64,000 nucleotides of DNA from Bradyrhizobium amphicarpaeae (GCF_002266435.3 NZ_CP029426.2:1394001-1458000); one strand, 5' to 3'; numbered from the stretch's first letter, positions 25,039-33,523 are shown. Program-made: numbers and translations. Notes: generated by a model from the letters alone, not told the origin.

Positions 25039-25833
25039 ATGCAGGTGACCGGCAAGGTCGTGGTCGTCACGGGCGGCGCCAACGGCATCGGCAAGGCGCT
25101 GTGCGAGGCGTTTCACAATGCGGGCGCGGCCAAGGTCGTGGTCGCTGACATGGACGCCGCCAACGCGCGGGCGGTGGCGGCGATGGTGGATGGCGCGGCC
25201 TTCAAATGCGACGTCGCGCAGGAAAAGGACATCGCGCATGTCATCGCGGAGACCGAGCGTCAGTTCGGGCCCATCGATCTGTTCTGCTCCAATGCCGGCA
25301 TCGGCGGCGGCTTCGATCCGATGTCGGTCAATGCCGGCGGCGCCTCCGACGAGCCCTGGCAGCGCAGCTGGGCGATCCACGTCATGGCCCATGTCTATGC
25401 GGCGCGGCATCTGATCCCGCGCATGAAGGCGCGCGGCGGCGGCTATTTCCTCAATACCATCTCGGCCGCTGGCCTGCTGTCCCAGGTCGGCAGCCCGGCC
25501 TATTCGACGACCAAGCACGCCGCGGTCGGCTTTGCCGAGAATCTCGCGATCTCGCACAAGGCCGACAACATCAAGGTCTCGATCCTCTGCCCGCAGGGCG
25601 TCGACACCAACATGCTGCGCTCGATCCCGAAAGGCCCGCAATCCGGCGACGGCGACCTCACGCCGGAGCAGGTCGCCAAAGACGTGCTCGCCGGGCTCGC
25701 GCAGGAGACCTTCCTGATCCTGCCGCACCCGCAGGTGCTCGGCTACATGCGCAGGAAGACCGAGAACTACGACCGCTGGCTCGGCGGCATGGCCAAGATC
25801 CAGGCCAGGATGCGGGAAGAGTTCGGGAAGTAG
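25039..25833 (+). CDS. short-chain dehydrogenase/reductase
   Basis: A 264-residue classical SDR. The NAD(P) motif is TGGANGIG (residues 11-18). The acidic residue in VVADMD favours NAD+ over NADP+. NAG is in CSNAGIGGG, and the catalytic Tyr-Lys are in YSTTK. The carboxy-terminal extension ILPHPQVLGYMRRKTENYDR is typical of bacterial SDRs used with hydrophobic or CoA-linked alcohols. GAGGAG lies upstream of the ATG. It follows the hemolysin-III gene by 60 bases on the same strand but is probably independent. Substrate unknown. Confidence 0.93.
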   Translation: MQVTGKVVVVTGGANGIGKALCEAFHNAGAAKVVVADMDAANARAVAAMVDGAAFKCDVAQEKDIAHVIAETERQFGPIDLFCSNAGIGGGFDPMSVNAGGASDEPWQRSWAIHVMAHVYAARHLIPRMKARGGGYFLNTISAAGLLSQVGSPAYSTTKHAAVGFAENLAISHKADNIKVSILCPQGVDTNMLRSIPKGPQSGDGDLTPEQVAKDVLAGLAQETFLILPHPQVLGYMRRKTENYDRWLGGMAKIQARMREEFGK

Positions 25834-25859
25834 CGGAGGCTGTTGCTGCGATTGACGCT

Positions 25860-25959
25860 GTCATGCTCCGCGAAAGCGGGGCATCCAGTACGCCGCAGCT
25901 CATCGATTGAATCACTGATGTCACGGAGTACTGGATCGCCCGCCTTCGCGGGCGATGAC
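25860..25959. repeat. intergenic palindromic repeat, family B
   Basis: GTCATGCTCCGCGAAAGCGG, then GGCATCCAGTACG, returning as GGAGTACTGGATCGCCCGCC then TTCGCGGGCGATGAC. A 100-bp dyad between the stops of convergent SDR and MarR genes. Confidence 0.85.
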
Positions 25960-25973
25960 ACCGTGAGTACAGC

Positions 25974-26429
25974 TTACACCACCGCCTCATCCCCCACCCG
26001 GCTCGCCCGCAACGCCTGCGCATAGAGCATCATTCCCTCACGCACCTTGCGCTGTTCGGCTTCCGTCAACTCCGCCAGCGCGCCGCGCACCTGCTGCCGG
26101 CCGAATGCGTGCAGCGCATCCAACGTGCGCCGGCCCTTCGCCGTCAGCGACAGCCTCTTGCTGCGTGCGTCGCTCTCATCCGGCGTCTCCCTGAGCTCGC
26201 CGCAATCGACCAGTTTACGCACCAGGCGGCTAACGCTGGATTTTTCCAGCCGCAGGAAATCGCCGAGCTCGCCCGAATTCATCGGGCCGCGGATGCCGAT
26301 CTCCAGGATGGTGTGCACGGCCGAGGGCGGATAGTCCGAAGCCGCCACCGTCGCGTCCATGAAGCCGAGCTCGCGCACCATCAGACGCGAGGCGGCGCGA
26401 ATGTCGTCGATCAAGGCAAGCTCGGCCAT
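25974..26429 (-). CDS. MarR family transcriptional regulator
   Basis: A 151-residue winged-helix regulator starting MAELALIDDIRAASRL. The recognition region is RGPMNSGELGDFLRLEKSSV followed by SRLVRKLVDCGELRE, and the wing is SDARSKRLSLTAKGRRTLD. An ATG five codons upstream lies inside a 29-bp palindrome. I prefer the inner ATG because GGGAG precedes it by 5 bases. It is divergent from an SDR and presumably represses both itself and that gene by binding the palindrome. The inducing ligand is unknown; family members often sense aromatic or phenolic compounds. Confidence 0.92.
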   Translation of the reverse strand: MAELALIDDIRAASRLMVRELGFMDATVAASDYPPSAVHTILEIGIRGPMNSGELGDFLRLEKSSVSRLVRKLVDCGELRETPDESDARSKRLSLTAKGRRTLDALHAFGRQQVRGALAELTEAEQRKVREGMMLYAQALRASRVGDEAVV

Positions 26430-26440
26430 CTTGACTCCCG

Positions 26441-26469
26441 GCATATAGTTGTATCATACAACTATATGC
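26441..26469. promoter_or_regulatory. 29-bp perfect palindrome, probable MarR operator
   Basis: GCATATAGTTGTAT-C-ATACAACTATATGC is a perfect dyad with 14-bp arms and a single central base. It lies 12 bases before the preferred MarR start and 36 bases before the divergent SDR start. Its core TTGTATCATACAA matches the general look of MarR-family sites, and its AT-content stands out in GC-rich DNA. It almost certainly overlaps both promoters. Confidence 0.85.
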
Positions 26470-26504
26470 GTGCAACGGCGCGCGCAAGCGTTTTGGAGTG
26501 GACC

Positions 26505-27281
26505 ATGAGCGGAGCATTGCCGGCGGGGACGCGGATGACGGGCAAGGTCTGCCTGGTGACCGGCGGCGGCAGCGGCATCGGCCGCGCCACCGCGCTGCGG
26601 ATGGCGAGCGAAGGCGCCGAGGCGATCATCGTTGCTGGCCGGCGCGAAGCCGAGATCGAGGCGACCGCCGCTTCATGCCGTGAGCTCGGCACCGAGGCGA
26701 TCGCGCTCAAGACCGACATCACGCGCGAGGACGACGTCGCGCGTCTCGTGCGCACCGCGATCGAACGCTGCGGCCGGATCGACGTCGCCTTCAACAATGC
26801 CGGCTTCCAGGAGCGCCGCGCACCGCTGGAAGAGCAGGGCACGGATATCTACGACAGCGTGTTCGACACCAATGTCCGCGCGCTGTTCCTGTGCCTGCGT
26901 CATCAGTTGCCGGCGATGCTGGCACAAGGGCGCGGCAGCATCGTCGTCAACGCCTCCGTCAGCGGCGTGCGCAATCCCAATCCCGGCTTCTCGCTCTACT
27001 CGGCCTCCAAGGCCGCCGCGATCTCGCTGACCCGTTCGGCGGCGATGGAGAACGCCCCGCGCGGCATCCGTATCAACGCCATCGCGCCCGGCCGCGTCGT
27101 CACCGACATGATGCTGCGCGCCGGCGTCGGCGACATCGCGACGGTGAGCGCCGGCCTGCCGCTGCGGCGGATGGGCAGTCCGGAGGAGGTAGCGGAAGCC
27201 GTGGTGTGGCTGTCGTCGGACGCGTCGTCGTATGTGGTCGGCCACGTGCTGGCGGCAGACGGGGGATTTTTGGCGTCGTGA
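26505..27281 (+). CDS. short-chain dehydrogenase/reductase, divergent from marR
   Basis: A 258-residue SDR starting MSGALPAGTRMTGKVCLVTG. TGGGSGIG is the cofactor loop, and VAGRRE after the second strand suggests NADP+ preference (Arg pair). NNAG is in VAFNNAGFQE, a catalytic Ser is in NASVSG, and Tyr-Lys are in YSASK. The carboxy-terminus ASSYVVGHVLAADGGFLAS is typical. GGAG lies 6 bases before the ATG at 26505; the frame is open upstream only through the antisense of marR. Expression is expected to be controlled by the MarR palindrome. Confidence 0.93.
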   Translation: MSGALPAGTRMTGKVCLVTGGGSGIGRATALRMASEGAEAIIVAGRREAEIEATAASCRELGTEAIALKTDITREDDVARLVRTAIERCGRIDVAFNNAGFQERRAPLEEQGTDIYDSVFDTNVRALFLCLRHQLPAMLAQGRGSIVVNASVSGVRNPNPGFSLYSASKAAAISLTRSAAMENAPRGIRINAIAPGRVVTDMMLRAGVGDIATVSAGLPLRRMGSPEEVAEAVVWLSSDASSYVVGHVLAADGGFLAS

Positions 27282-27285
27282 TGCC

Positions 27286-27353
27286 GTAGCCCGGATGAGC
27301 GCAGCGATATCCGGGAGAGTGTTCCCGCATGTCGCTGCGCTCATGCGGGCTAC
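27286..27353. repeat. intergenic palindromic repeat, family G (GTAGCCCGGATGAGC)
   Basis: A 68-bp hairpin. GTAGCCCGGATGAGCGCAGC (arm 27286-27315) pairs with an arm at 27324-27353 ending GCTCATGCGGGCTAC, with only three mismatches and an 8-base loop. It sits 4 bases after the SDR stop and 7 bases before the stop of the convergent gene, so it probably doubles as a bidirectional terminator. Relatives are at 36415-36491 and 47369-47452. Confidence 0.9.
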
Positions 27354-27360
27354 GCGCGCC

Positions 27361-28983
27361 TCAATGCTTCTGCCCGTACAGCACCGGCACCGCCGAATCC
27401 ACGACGACCTCCACCAGGTTCGTTCCCTCGAACGCCATCCCGCGCTTCAGCGCCTCGCCGAGCTCCGCCGCCTTTGTCACTCGCACCGCATGGCAGCCCA
27501 TGCCTTCGGCGAGCCGCACGAAATCGATCCCCGGCAGCTCCAGCCCGGGCACATTCCTCACCTGCATCACCTGGCTGAACGAGCGCATCGCGCCGTAGCC
27601 CGAATTGTTGATGACGACCACGGTGAGCGGCAGCTTGCGCTGCGCGGCGGTCCACAATGCCTGGATCGAATACATCGCCGAGCCGTCGCCGATCAGGCAC
27701 ACCGTGCGTTGCTTTGGCTTGCCGAGCGCCATGCCGACCGCGGCGGGCAGGGAGTAGCCGAGGCCGCCGCTCGCCATGGTGTAAAAGCTGTCCTGGCCGC
27801 GCATCGGTAGAAATTTCTGCATCGCCGGCCGGTGCGAAGGGACTTCCTCGACGAGCGAGGCGTCGTCGGGCATCGCCTGCGACAGCGCATGCAGCAGGAA
27901 CTCGACCGGCAGCGGATCGGCGGCCTGCGGCGCCGGCGGCAGCGTGCGGCCCTTTGGCGTGGCGCGCTTGCTCTCGGGCAGCAGCTCGAGCAGCAAATTC
28001 AGCGCCGGCTTCATAGTGGCGATGATGCTGGTGCCTGATGACGTCACCGCCGCGGCATCCGGATCGTCGGTGATCTGGAAGATCGTCGCGCCGCCGTCGA
28101 AGATCGCGGCATGGCCCTCGACGTGGAAGGTGAACACCGGCGCGCCGATGACGACGACGAGATCGTGTTCGCGCAGCGCATCGGAGAGCTGCGCCGGCGA
28201 AGCATGCAGGAAGCCTGCGAATTGCGGGTGCCGCTCGGGGAACGAGCAGCGCGCCGAGAACGGGCTGACCCAGACGCTCGCCTTCGCCTTCTCGGCGACG
28301 CGCACCATCAGATCGACCGCGCCGGCGCGATCGATTCCGGGGCCGACGACGAGGGCAGGGCGCTTTGCTGAGCCGAGTGCGGCGACCAGCGCCTTCATCG
28401 CGTCGAGCTCGGGTCCGATCTCGCGGCTGACCGTGCGCGCCTCGACCGGCGCGCAGGCATGCGCCCAGTCGTCGACCGGGATCGAGACGAAGGTCGGCCC
28501 GCATGGCGGCTGCATCGCGGTGTAATAGGCGCGCGCGATCGCGGCCGGCACGTCCTCGGGCCGCGCCGGCTCGACGCTGTATTTGACGTAAGGCCGCGGA
28601 AACTCCGAGGCACGCTCGGCATAGAGGAACGCCTGCAGGGGGAGGATCGAGCGTGCCTGCTGGCCGGCGGTGATCACCAGCGGCGTCTGGTTGCGATGCG
28701 CGGTGTAGATGTTGCCGAGCGCGTTGCCGACGCCGGCGGCCGAATGCAGGTTGACGAAGCCGGCGTTGCGCGTGGCCTGCGCATAGCCATCGGCCATGCC
28801 GACCGCACTGGCCTCCTGCAACGCCAGCACGTAGTCGATGTCGTCGGGCCAGTCGGAGAGAAACGGCAGCTCGGTTGAGCCGGGATTGCCGAACACTTTC
28901 GTGATGCCGAACGCGCGCAGCAGGTCGAGCGTTGCCTGCTTCACGGTGACGGATCTGCTGCCGCTCTTGCCGTTTTTGGCCAT
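27361..28983 (-). CDS. mdlC: benzoylformate decarboxylase-like ThDP enzyme
   Basis: A 540-residue thiamine-diphosphate enzyme. Aligned by eye with Pseudomonas putida benzoylformate decarboxylase, it keeps the active-site set Ser 36 (FGNPGSTELPFL), Glu 57 (LALQEAS), His 80 (VNLHSAAGVGNA) and His 287 (APVFTFHVEGH). These correspond to Ser26, Glu47, His70 and His281. The ThDP/Mg motif is GDGSAMYSIQALWTAAQ...NNSGYGAM. It would decarboxylate a 2-oxo acid such as benzoylformate to the aldehyde. No mandelate racemase, dehydrogenase or aldehyde dehydrogenase gene is adjacent. Start chosen at 28983 (MAKNGKSGSRS). Confidence 0.85.
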   Translation of the reverse strand: MAKNGKSGSRSVTVKQATLDLLRAFGITKVFGNPGSTELPFLSDWPDDIDYVLALQEASAVGMADGYAQATRNAGFVNLHSAAGVGNALGNIYTAHRNQTPLVITAGQQARSILPLQAFLYAERASEFPRPYVKYSVEPARPEDVPAAIARAYYTAMQPPCGPTFVSIPVDDWAHACAPVEARTVSREIGPELDAMKALVAALGSAKRPALVVGPGIDRAGAVDLMVRVAEKAKASVWVSPFSARCSFPERHPQFAGFLHASPAQLSDALREHDLVVVIGAPVFTFHVEGHAAIFDGGATIFQITDDPDAAAVTSSGTSIIATMKPALNLLLELLPESKRATPKGRTLPPAPQAADPLPVEFLLHALSQAMPDDASLVEEVPSHRPAMQKFLPMRGQDSFYTMASGGLGYSLPAAVGMALGKPKQRTVCLIGDGSAMYSIQALWTAAQRKLPLTVVVINNSGYGAMRSFSQVMQVRNVPGLELPGIDFVRLAEGMGCHAVRVTKAAELGEALKRGMAFEGTNLVEVVVDSAVPVLYGQKH

Positions 28984-29026
28984 TGGTTTCCGTCCCCTGT
29001 TGTTTATCGCCGGTATCAGCCCCACC

Positions 29027-29102
29027 CGTCATTGCGCAGCGAAGCAATCCAGACTGCCTCAGCGGAAAGATTCTGGATTGCTTCGCTACGCTCGCAATGA
29101 CG
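29027..29102. repeat. intergenic palindromic repeat, family A
   Basis: CGTCATTGCGCAGCGAAGCA, then ATCCAGA, returning as TTCTGGATTGCTTCGCTACG then CTCGCAATGACG. It lies between the stop of the hydratase gene and the start of the decarboxylase gene, which share orientation. Confidence 0.85.
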
Positions 29103-29117
29103 AGGAGAGAGCGATGG

Positions 29118-29969
29118 CTACCACACCGCCGTGCCCTTCATCGTCGGCTGGCCCTCCGCATTCGCGGTCCACAGCTCCATGCCATCAGCGGTCTCGTTGG
29201 CGTTCACCGAGAACTCGCTACCCTCGAACAGCGGCTGCAGGCCGCGATAGGTAAACTTCTTCGGCGCCTTGCCGCCGTGCAGCTTTGCCGCCATCTCGAT
29301 GATCAGCGCCGCCTGCAAGGGCCCGTGGAAGATCAGGCCCGGATAGCCCTCGACCTTGGTGACGTAGTCGCGGTCGTAATGGATGCGGTGGCCGTTGAAG
29401 GTCAGCGCGGAATAACGAAACAGCAGCACGGGATCCGAGACATGGGTCTCGCGATGTTGCGCCTTCGGCGGCGGAGGCGGGGCCTTGGCGCTCACCGGCG
29501 CGCTGCCGGTCATCTCGCGATAGACGATGTCCTGCCGCTCGCGGATGGCGGTGCCGCGCGGCGAGGAGATGCTGTGCTCGACCGAGACGAAGCACAGCGT
29601 GCCGGTCGAACCGGATTTTACCTGCACGTCGGCGATGCGCGAGGTCCGGGTCGATTCGTCGCCGACCTGCAGCGGCTGCAGGAATTCGATCTCGCCGCCG
29701 GCCCACATCCGGCGCGGCAGCGGCACCGGCGGCAGGAAGCCGCCGCGGGTCGGGTGGCCGTCGGGCCCGAGCATCGACATTGGAAACACCGGCTGCGCCA
29801 GGCACCAATGCACCGTGAACGGCGCGGCGTCACCCTTTTTGGGCTCGCCAACCTCCTGGAACAGCGTCGCGCGCAGGCCCGTCACGAGCTGCGAGGTGAC
29901 GATGTCGGTGGCCTCCGTGCTGCGGCCAATCCATTGCCGCAAATGATCGATGTCGAGCTTCTCGGTCAT
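29118..29969 (-). CDS. MaoC/FAS1-like hydratase (mesaconyl-C4-CoA hydratase/HTD2 type)
   Basis: A 283-residue double-hot-dog hydratase. The amino-terminal half carries FLPPVPLPRRMWAGGEIEFL. The carboxy-terminal half has the catalytic hydratase segment RYSALTFNGHRIHYDRDYV and GLIFHGPLQAALI, as in HTD2 and mesaconyl-C4-CoA hydratases. The frame is open far upstream, but the ATG at 29969 with GAGG 5 bases before it is the clear start. It is the third gene of an operon with a class III CoA-transferase and an acyl-CoA dehydrogenase. That set suggests catabolism of a branched or unsaturated dicarboxylic acid, or of another acid activated by CoA transfer. Confidence 0.85.
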   Translation of the reverse strand: MTEKLDIDHLRQWIGRSTEATDIVTSQLVTGLRATLFQEVGEPKKGDAAPFTVHWCLAQPVFPMSMLGPDGHPTRGGFLPPVPLPRRMWAGGEIEFLQPLQVGDESTRTSRIADVQVKSGSTGTLCFVSVEHSISSPRGTAIRERQDIVYREMTGSAPVSAKAPPPPPKAQHRETHVSDPVLLFRYSALTFNGHRIHYDRDYVTKVEGYPGLIFHGPLQAALIIEMAAKLHGGKAPKKFTYRGLQPLFEGSEFSVNANETADGMELWTANAEGQPTMKGTAVW

Positions 29970-29983
29970 GACGCCTCGCTCTG

Positions 29984-31087
29984 TTACTTCCTTGATTGGG
30001 GCTTTTCGCCGATCGCGGGCACGGCGCCGTAGCTCCGCGTCTCGCCGACGATGATCGGTGCCGGCGCGGGATAGCTGACGCGACCGTTCGGCGTGTCGAC
30101 TTCGATGCGGCGCAGATGCGGGTGCCTGGTGAGATCGGCCATGGTGTTGACCTCGGCAAAGGCGATGTCGGCGTCCGACAGCCGCTTGAGCAGCTCGTCG
30201 CGCGTCATCTTGCCGAACGCCTCCGCCACTGTCGTGTCGGTGAAGTCGCGGTTGCGCACGCGCTCGACCATGTTGGCGACGCGGGGATCGGCGGGCAGAT
30301 CGGGCTGATCCAGCACCTTCGTGCACAGCGTCTTCCACTCGCGCTCACTCTGGATCGAGATCAGGATGTCCTTGCCGTCCTTCGAGGTGAACACGCCATA
30401 GGGCGCGATCGAGGGGTGGCGCAGGCCCATGCGCTTGGGCGGATTGCCGGCCTCGGAATTGAGCAGCGGCACGGTGCACCAGTCCGCCATCACGTCGAAC
30501 ATGGAGATGCGGATATCGGCGCCCTTCCCGGTGCGCCCCCGCGCGATCAGCGCCTCCAGGATCGCCGCATGCGCGGTGGCGCCGGTTGCGACATCCACGA
30601 TCGACATGCCGACGCGCGAGGCGCCGTCGGGATTTCCGGTGATCGAGGCAAGGCCGCTCTCGGCCTGGATCAGGAGATCATAGGCCTTGCGGTTGGCGTA
30701 GGGACCTTCGTCGCCATAGCCGGTGATGGTGCAGGAGATCAGTCTTGGATAGTCCTTCAGCAAGCGCTCGCGCGAGAAGCCGAGCTTGTCCATCGAGCCT
30801 GGCTTGAGGTTCTGGATCAGCACGTCGGCGCTCGCGATCAGCTTTTCCAGCTCGGCGCAGCCCTCTTTCGTCGCGAGATCGACCACGGCCGATTGCTTGC
30901 CGCGGTTCAGCCAGACGAAATAGCTGCTCTGGCCCTTGGCCGCTGCGTCATAGCCGCGGGCGAAATCGCCCTCGGGCCGTTCGATCTTGATCACCTCGGC
31001 GCCGGCATCCGCCAGCCGCGAGGAGCAGAACGGCGCCGCCACCGCCTGTTCGACCGCAATTACCCTGATCCCGTCAAGTGCTCCCAT
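29984..31087 (-). CDS. class III (CaiB/BaiF) CoA-transferase
   Basis: A 367-residue CoA-transferase. Hallmarks are GIRVIAVEQAVAAPFCSSRL, AEVIKIERPEGDFARGYD, LADVLIQNLKPGSM-type loop and KAYDLLIQAESGLASITGNP, whose Asp is the likely nucleophile. GKDILISIQSEREWKTL follows. ATG 31087 lies 10 bases after the dehydrogenase stop. It forms an operon with the acyl-CoA dehydrogenase upstream and the MaoC hydratase downstream, so the acid it activates is probably the substrate that those two then process. Succinyl-CoA or acetyl-CoA would be the usual donor. Confidence 0.92.
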   Translation of the reverse strand: MGALDGIRVIAVEQAVAAPFCSSRLADAGAEVIKIERPEGDFARGYDAAAKGQSSYFVWLNRGKQSAVVDLATKEGCAELEKLIASADVLIQNLKPGSMDKLGFSRERLLKDYPRLISCTITGYGDEGPYANRKAYDLLIQAESGLASITGNPDGASRVGMSIVDVATGATAHAAILEALIARGRTGKGADIRISMFDVMADWCTVPLLNSEAGNPPKRMGLRHPSIAPYGVFTSKDGKDILISIQSEREWKTLCTKVLDQPDLPADPRVANMVERVRNRDFTDTTVAEAFGKMTRDELLKRLSDADIAFAEVNTMADLTRHPHLRRIEVDTPNGRVSYPAPAPIIVGETRSYGAVPAIGEKPQSRK

Positions 31088-31097
31088 GATGGTGGCC

Positions 31098-32267
31098 TCA
31101 ATACGAGCGCGGCATGCCGAGCACGTGCTCGGCGACGAAGGACAGCACGAGATTGGTCGAGATCGGCGCGACCTGATACAGCCGCGTCTCGCGGAATTTG
31201 CGCTCGACGTCGTATTCCTCGGCAAAGCCGAAGCCGCCATGGGTCTGGATGCAGGCGTTCGCCGCTTCCCAGGACGCGTCTGCCGCCAACATCTTCGCCA
31301 TGTTGGCCTCGGCGCCGCAGTCGAGCCCGGCCTCGTATTTGCGGGTCGCTTCCTTCACCATCAGTTCGGCGGCGCGCATCGAAGCGTAAGCCTTGGCGAT
31401 CGGGAACTGGATGCCCTGGTTCTGGCCGATCGGCCGGCCGAACACGCTGCGCTCTTTCGCGTAGTTCGTCGCCTTGGCGATGAACCATTTGGCGTCGCCG
31501 ACGCACTCGGCCGCGATCAAGATGCGCTCGGCATTCATGCCGGAGAGGATGTAGCGGAAGCCCTTGCCCTCCTCGCCGATCAAATTCTCCGCCGGCACCT
31601 TCATGTCGGTAAAGAACACTTCGGTGGTGGCGTGGTTCATCATGGTGCGGATCGGGCGGATCTCGAGGCCGTTGTTCTTGGCCTCGCGCATGTCGACGAT
31701 GAACACGGAGAGGCCATCGGTGCGCTTCTTGGACTGCTCCTTCGGCGTGGTGCGCGCCAGCAGCACCATCAGGTCCGAATGCTCGGCGCGGCTGGTCCAG
31801 ATCTTCTGGCCGTTGACGATGTAGCTGTCGTTGCCCTCCTTGCGGGCGAAGGTCTTCAGCGACGAGGTGTCGGTGCCGCTGGTCGGCTCGGTGACGCCGA
31901 ACGCCTGCAGGCGCAATTCGCCGCTTGCGATCTTCGGCAGGTACTTTGCCTTCTGCTCGGCGTTGCCGTGCCGGAGCACCGTGCCCATCGTGTACATCTG
32001 GGCATGGCAGCCGCCGCCGTTGCAGCCCGCGCGCTGGATCTCCTCCAGGATCGCGGCTGCCGCGGACAGCTTCAGGCCCGCGCCGCCATATTCCTCGGGG
32101 ATCAGCACCGAGAGATAGCCGGCCTCAGTGAGCGCGTCGACGAACGCCTTGGGATAGGCCATCTCACGATCGAGCTTGCGCCAATATTCGCCGGGAAACT
32201 GCGCGCAGAGTTTTGCGACGGCGTCGCGGATGTCGGCGTAATCTTCGGTGTGGTGTTCTTCGCTCAT
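31098..32267 (-). CDS. acyl-CoA dehydrogenase family protein
   Basis: A 389-residue acyl-CoA dehydrogenase and first gene of the operon. Motifs: IPEEYGGAGLKLSAAAAILE, FGVTEPTSGTDTSSLKTFA (FAD/substrate loop), NGQKIWTSRAEHSD, and THGGFGFAEEYDVERKFRET. The carboxy-terminus ends YQVAPISTNLVLSFVAEHVL, where the YEGT catalytic motif of classical enzymes is replaced, so the base must lie elsewhere (for example the Glu before YDVER). It is divergent from a LysR gene with 126 bases between, which is the expected regulatory region. Confidence 0.92.
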   Translation of the reverse strand: MSEEHHTEDYADIRDAVAKLCAQFPGEYWRKLDREMAYPKAFVDALTEAGYLSVLIPEEYGGAGLKLSAAAAILEEIQRAGCNGGGCHAQMYTMGTVLRHGNAEQKAKYLPKIASGELRLQAFGVTEPTSGTDTSSLKTFARKEGNDSYIVNGQKIWTSRAEHSDLMVLLARTTPKEQSKKRTDGLSVFIVDMREAKNNGLEIRPIRTMMNHATTEVFFTDMKVPAENLIGEEGKGFRYILSGMNAERILIAAECVGDAKWFIAKATNYAKERSVFGRPIGQNQGIQFPIAKAYASMRAAELMVKEATRKYEAGLDCGAEANMAKMLAADASWEAANACIQTHGGFGFAEEYDVERKFRETRLYQVAPISTNLVLSFVAEHVLGMPRSY

Positions 32268-32393
32268 GGCGTTTCCAATTCTCTAGCGGCAGTCAAGATA
32301 ACGCCGGCCGATCCCGAGGCGTTGTGGAAACAACGCCAGCCCCCTATGCTTATTTGTTATAGCGTATGGAATAGCCTTCCAGGATTGGCAAGC

Positions 32394-33314
32394 ATGGATT
32401 TTCGTCAGCTCAGGACCTTCAGTTGCGTGGCCGAGCTCGGCAGCCTGTCCAAGGCCTCCGACACGCTGCGCGTGGCGCAGCCGGCGCTCTCCAGGCAGAT
32501 CAAGCTCTTGGAACACGAGTTGCGCACCGAGCTGTTCACCCGCAACGGCCGCGGCATGGTGCTGACGGAAGCGGGCCGTCTCTTGCTGGCGCGCACCTCC
32601 GGCATCGTCCGACAGATCGACCAGATCCGCGACGACATCCAGTCGTCGCAGGGGCCGCCGTCCGGGCAGGTCGTGCTCGGCCTCGTCCCGACCGTGAGCT
32701 GCGTGTTGTCGGCGCGCTTCGCACGGCGCTGCGTCGAAAAATTTCCCGGCATCTCGCTGCGCATCGTCGAGAGCTACAGCGGTCATCTGGTCGAATGGCT
32801 GCACCGCGGCGAGATGGATCTCGGCATCCTCTACGGCCGCTCCGCCGATCTGCATCTCAACGTGGAGAGTCTCGGGCGCGACAACATCGTCGCGGTCGGC
32901 CCGCGCGGCTGCGGCCTTGCCCGCAAGAAGAGCGTCGACATCGGCTGGCTGCTGCGGCAGCGGCTGGTGCTGCCCTCTCACTCGCACGGCCTCCGCGCGC
33001 TGATCGAGCACGCTGCGGCCCAGCGCAAGATCAAGCTCAACGTCCAATTGGAGGCGGATTCGTTCCGCGTGCTGACGAGCCTGGTCGAGGAGGGCCTCGG
33101 CTTCGCACTGCTGCCGCCGTCGTCGGTCCATGGCGAGGTCGCGGACGGAAGGCTGGAGACGACGGCAGTCTCGAAGCCGATGACGCGCGAGCTCATTTTC
33201 GCTTCTCCGATCGACCGCCCGGTCTCGACGGCGTCTCTGGCCGTCACCGCACTCCTGCGCGAGGAAGTCGCGGCCTGCCGCAAGGACGGTGTGTGGGACA
33301 TCAAATTGAGTTAG
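32394..33314 (+). CDS. LysR family transcriptional regulator
   Basis: A 306-residue LysR regulator. The start MDFRQLRTFSCVAELGSLSK leads the helix-turn-helix (ASDTLRVAQPALSRQIKLLE, residues about 21-40). The effector domain follows from residue 90 (GQVVLGLVPTVSC...LVEEGLGFALLPPSSV). AGGA precedes the ATG; the frame is open upstream only as antisense. It is divergent from the acyl-CoA dehydrogenase/CoA-transferase/hydratase operon and presumably activates it in response to the substrate or an intermediate. The intergenic AT-rich stretch around 32345-32375 (CTTATTTGTTATAGCGTATG) is the likely binding region. Confidence 0.94.
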   Translation: MDFRQLRTFSCVAELGSLSKASDTLRVAQPALSRQIKLLEHELRTELFTRNGRGMVLTEAGRLLLARTSGIVRQIDQIRDDIQSSQGPPSGQVVLGLVPTVSCVLSARFARRCVEKFPGISLRIVESYSGHLVEWLHRGEMDLGILYGRSADLHLNVESLGRDNIVAVGPRGCGLARKKSVDIGWLLRQRLVLPSHSHGLRALIEHAAAQRKIKLNVQLEADSFRVLTSLVEEGLGFALLPPSSVHGEVADGRLETTAVSKPMTRELIFASPIDRPVSTASLAVTALLREEVAACRKDGVWDIKLS

Positions 33315-33422
33315 ATGCGCTGGTGTCGTAGACCAACCGGGCGCAGCCCTGCCTTCGCATCTGGCGCGAGCTGTCATGCCGGAATTCTATAGCTGGGCTA
33401 GCTCTTCGCGCCATTCTCAGCT

Positions 33423-33523
33423 GTCATTGCCCGCGAAGGCGGGCAATCCAGTATTCCAGAGGCCGCGCGGTTGGAATCGAGGGGCCGCGACGTACTGGAT
33501 GCCCCGCCTGCGCGGGGCATGAC
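33423..33523. repeat. intergenic palindromic repeat, family B
   Basis: GTCATTGCCCGCGAAGGCGG, then GCAATCCAGTATT, returning as ACGTACTGGATGCCCCGCCT then GCGCGGGGCATGAC. It lies in the 249-base gap between the convergent LysR and P450 genes; nothing else is seen there. Confidence 0.85.

Noticed and set aside
27361..28983. Annotation of the ThDP enzyme as acetolactate synthase
   Set aside because: The His 80 and His 287 pattern and Ser 36 match benzoylformate decarboxylase, not acetohydroxyacid synthase.
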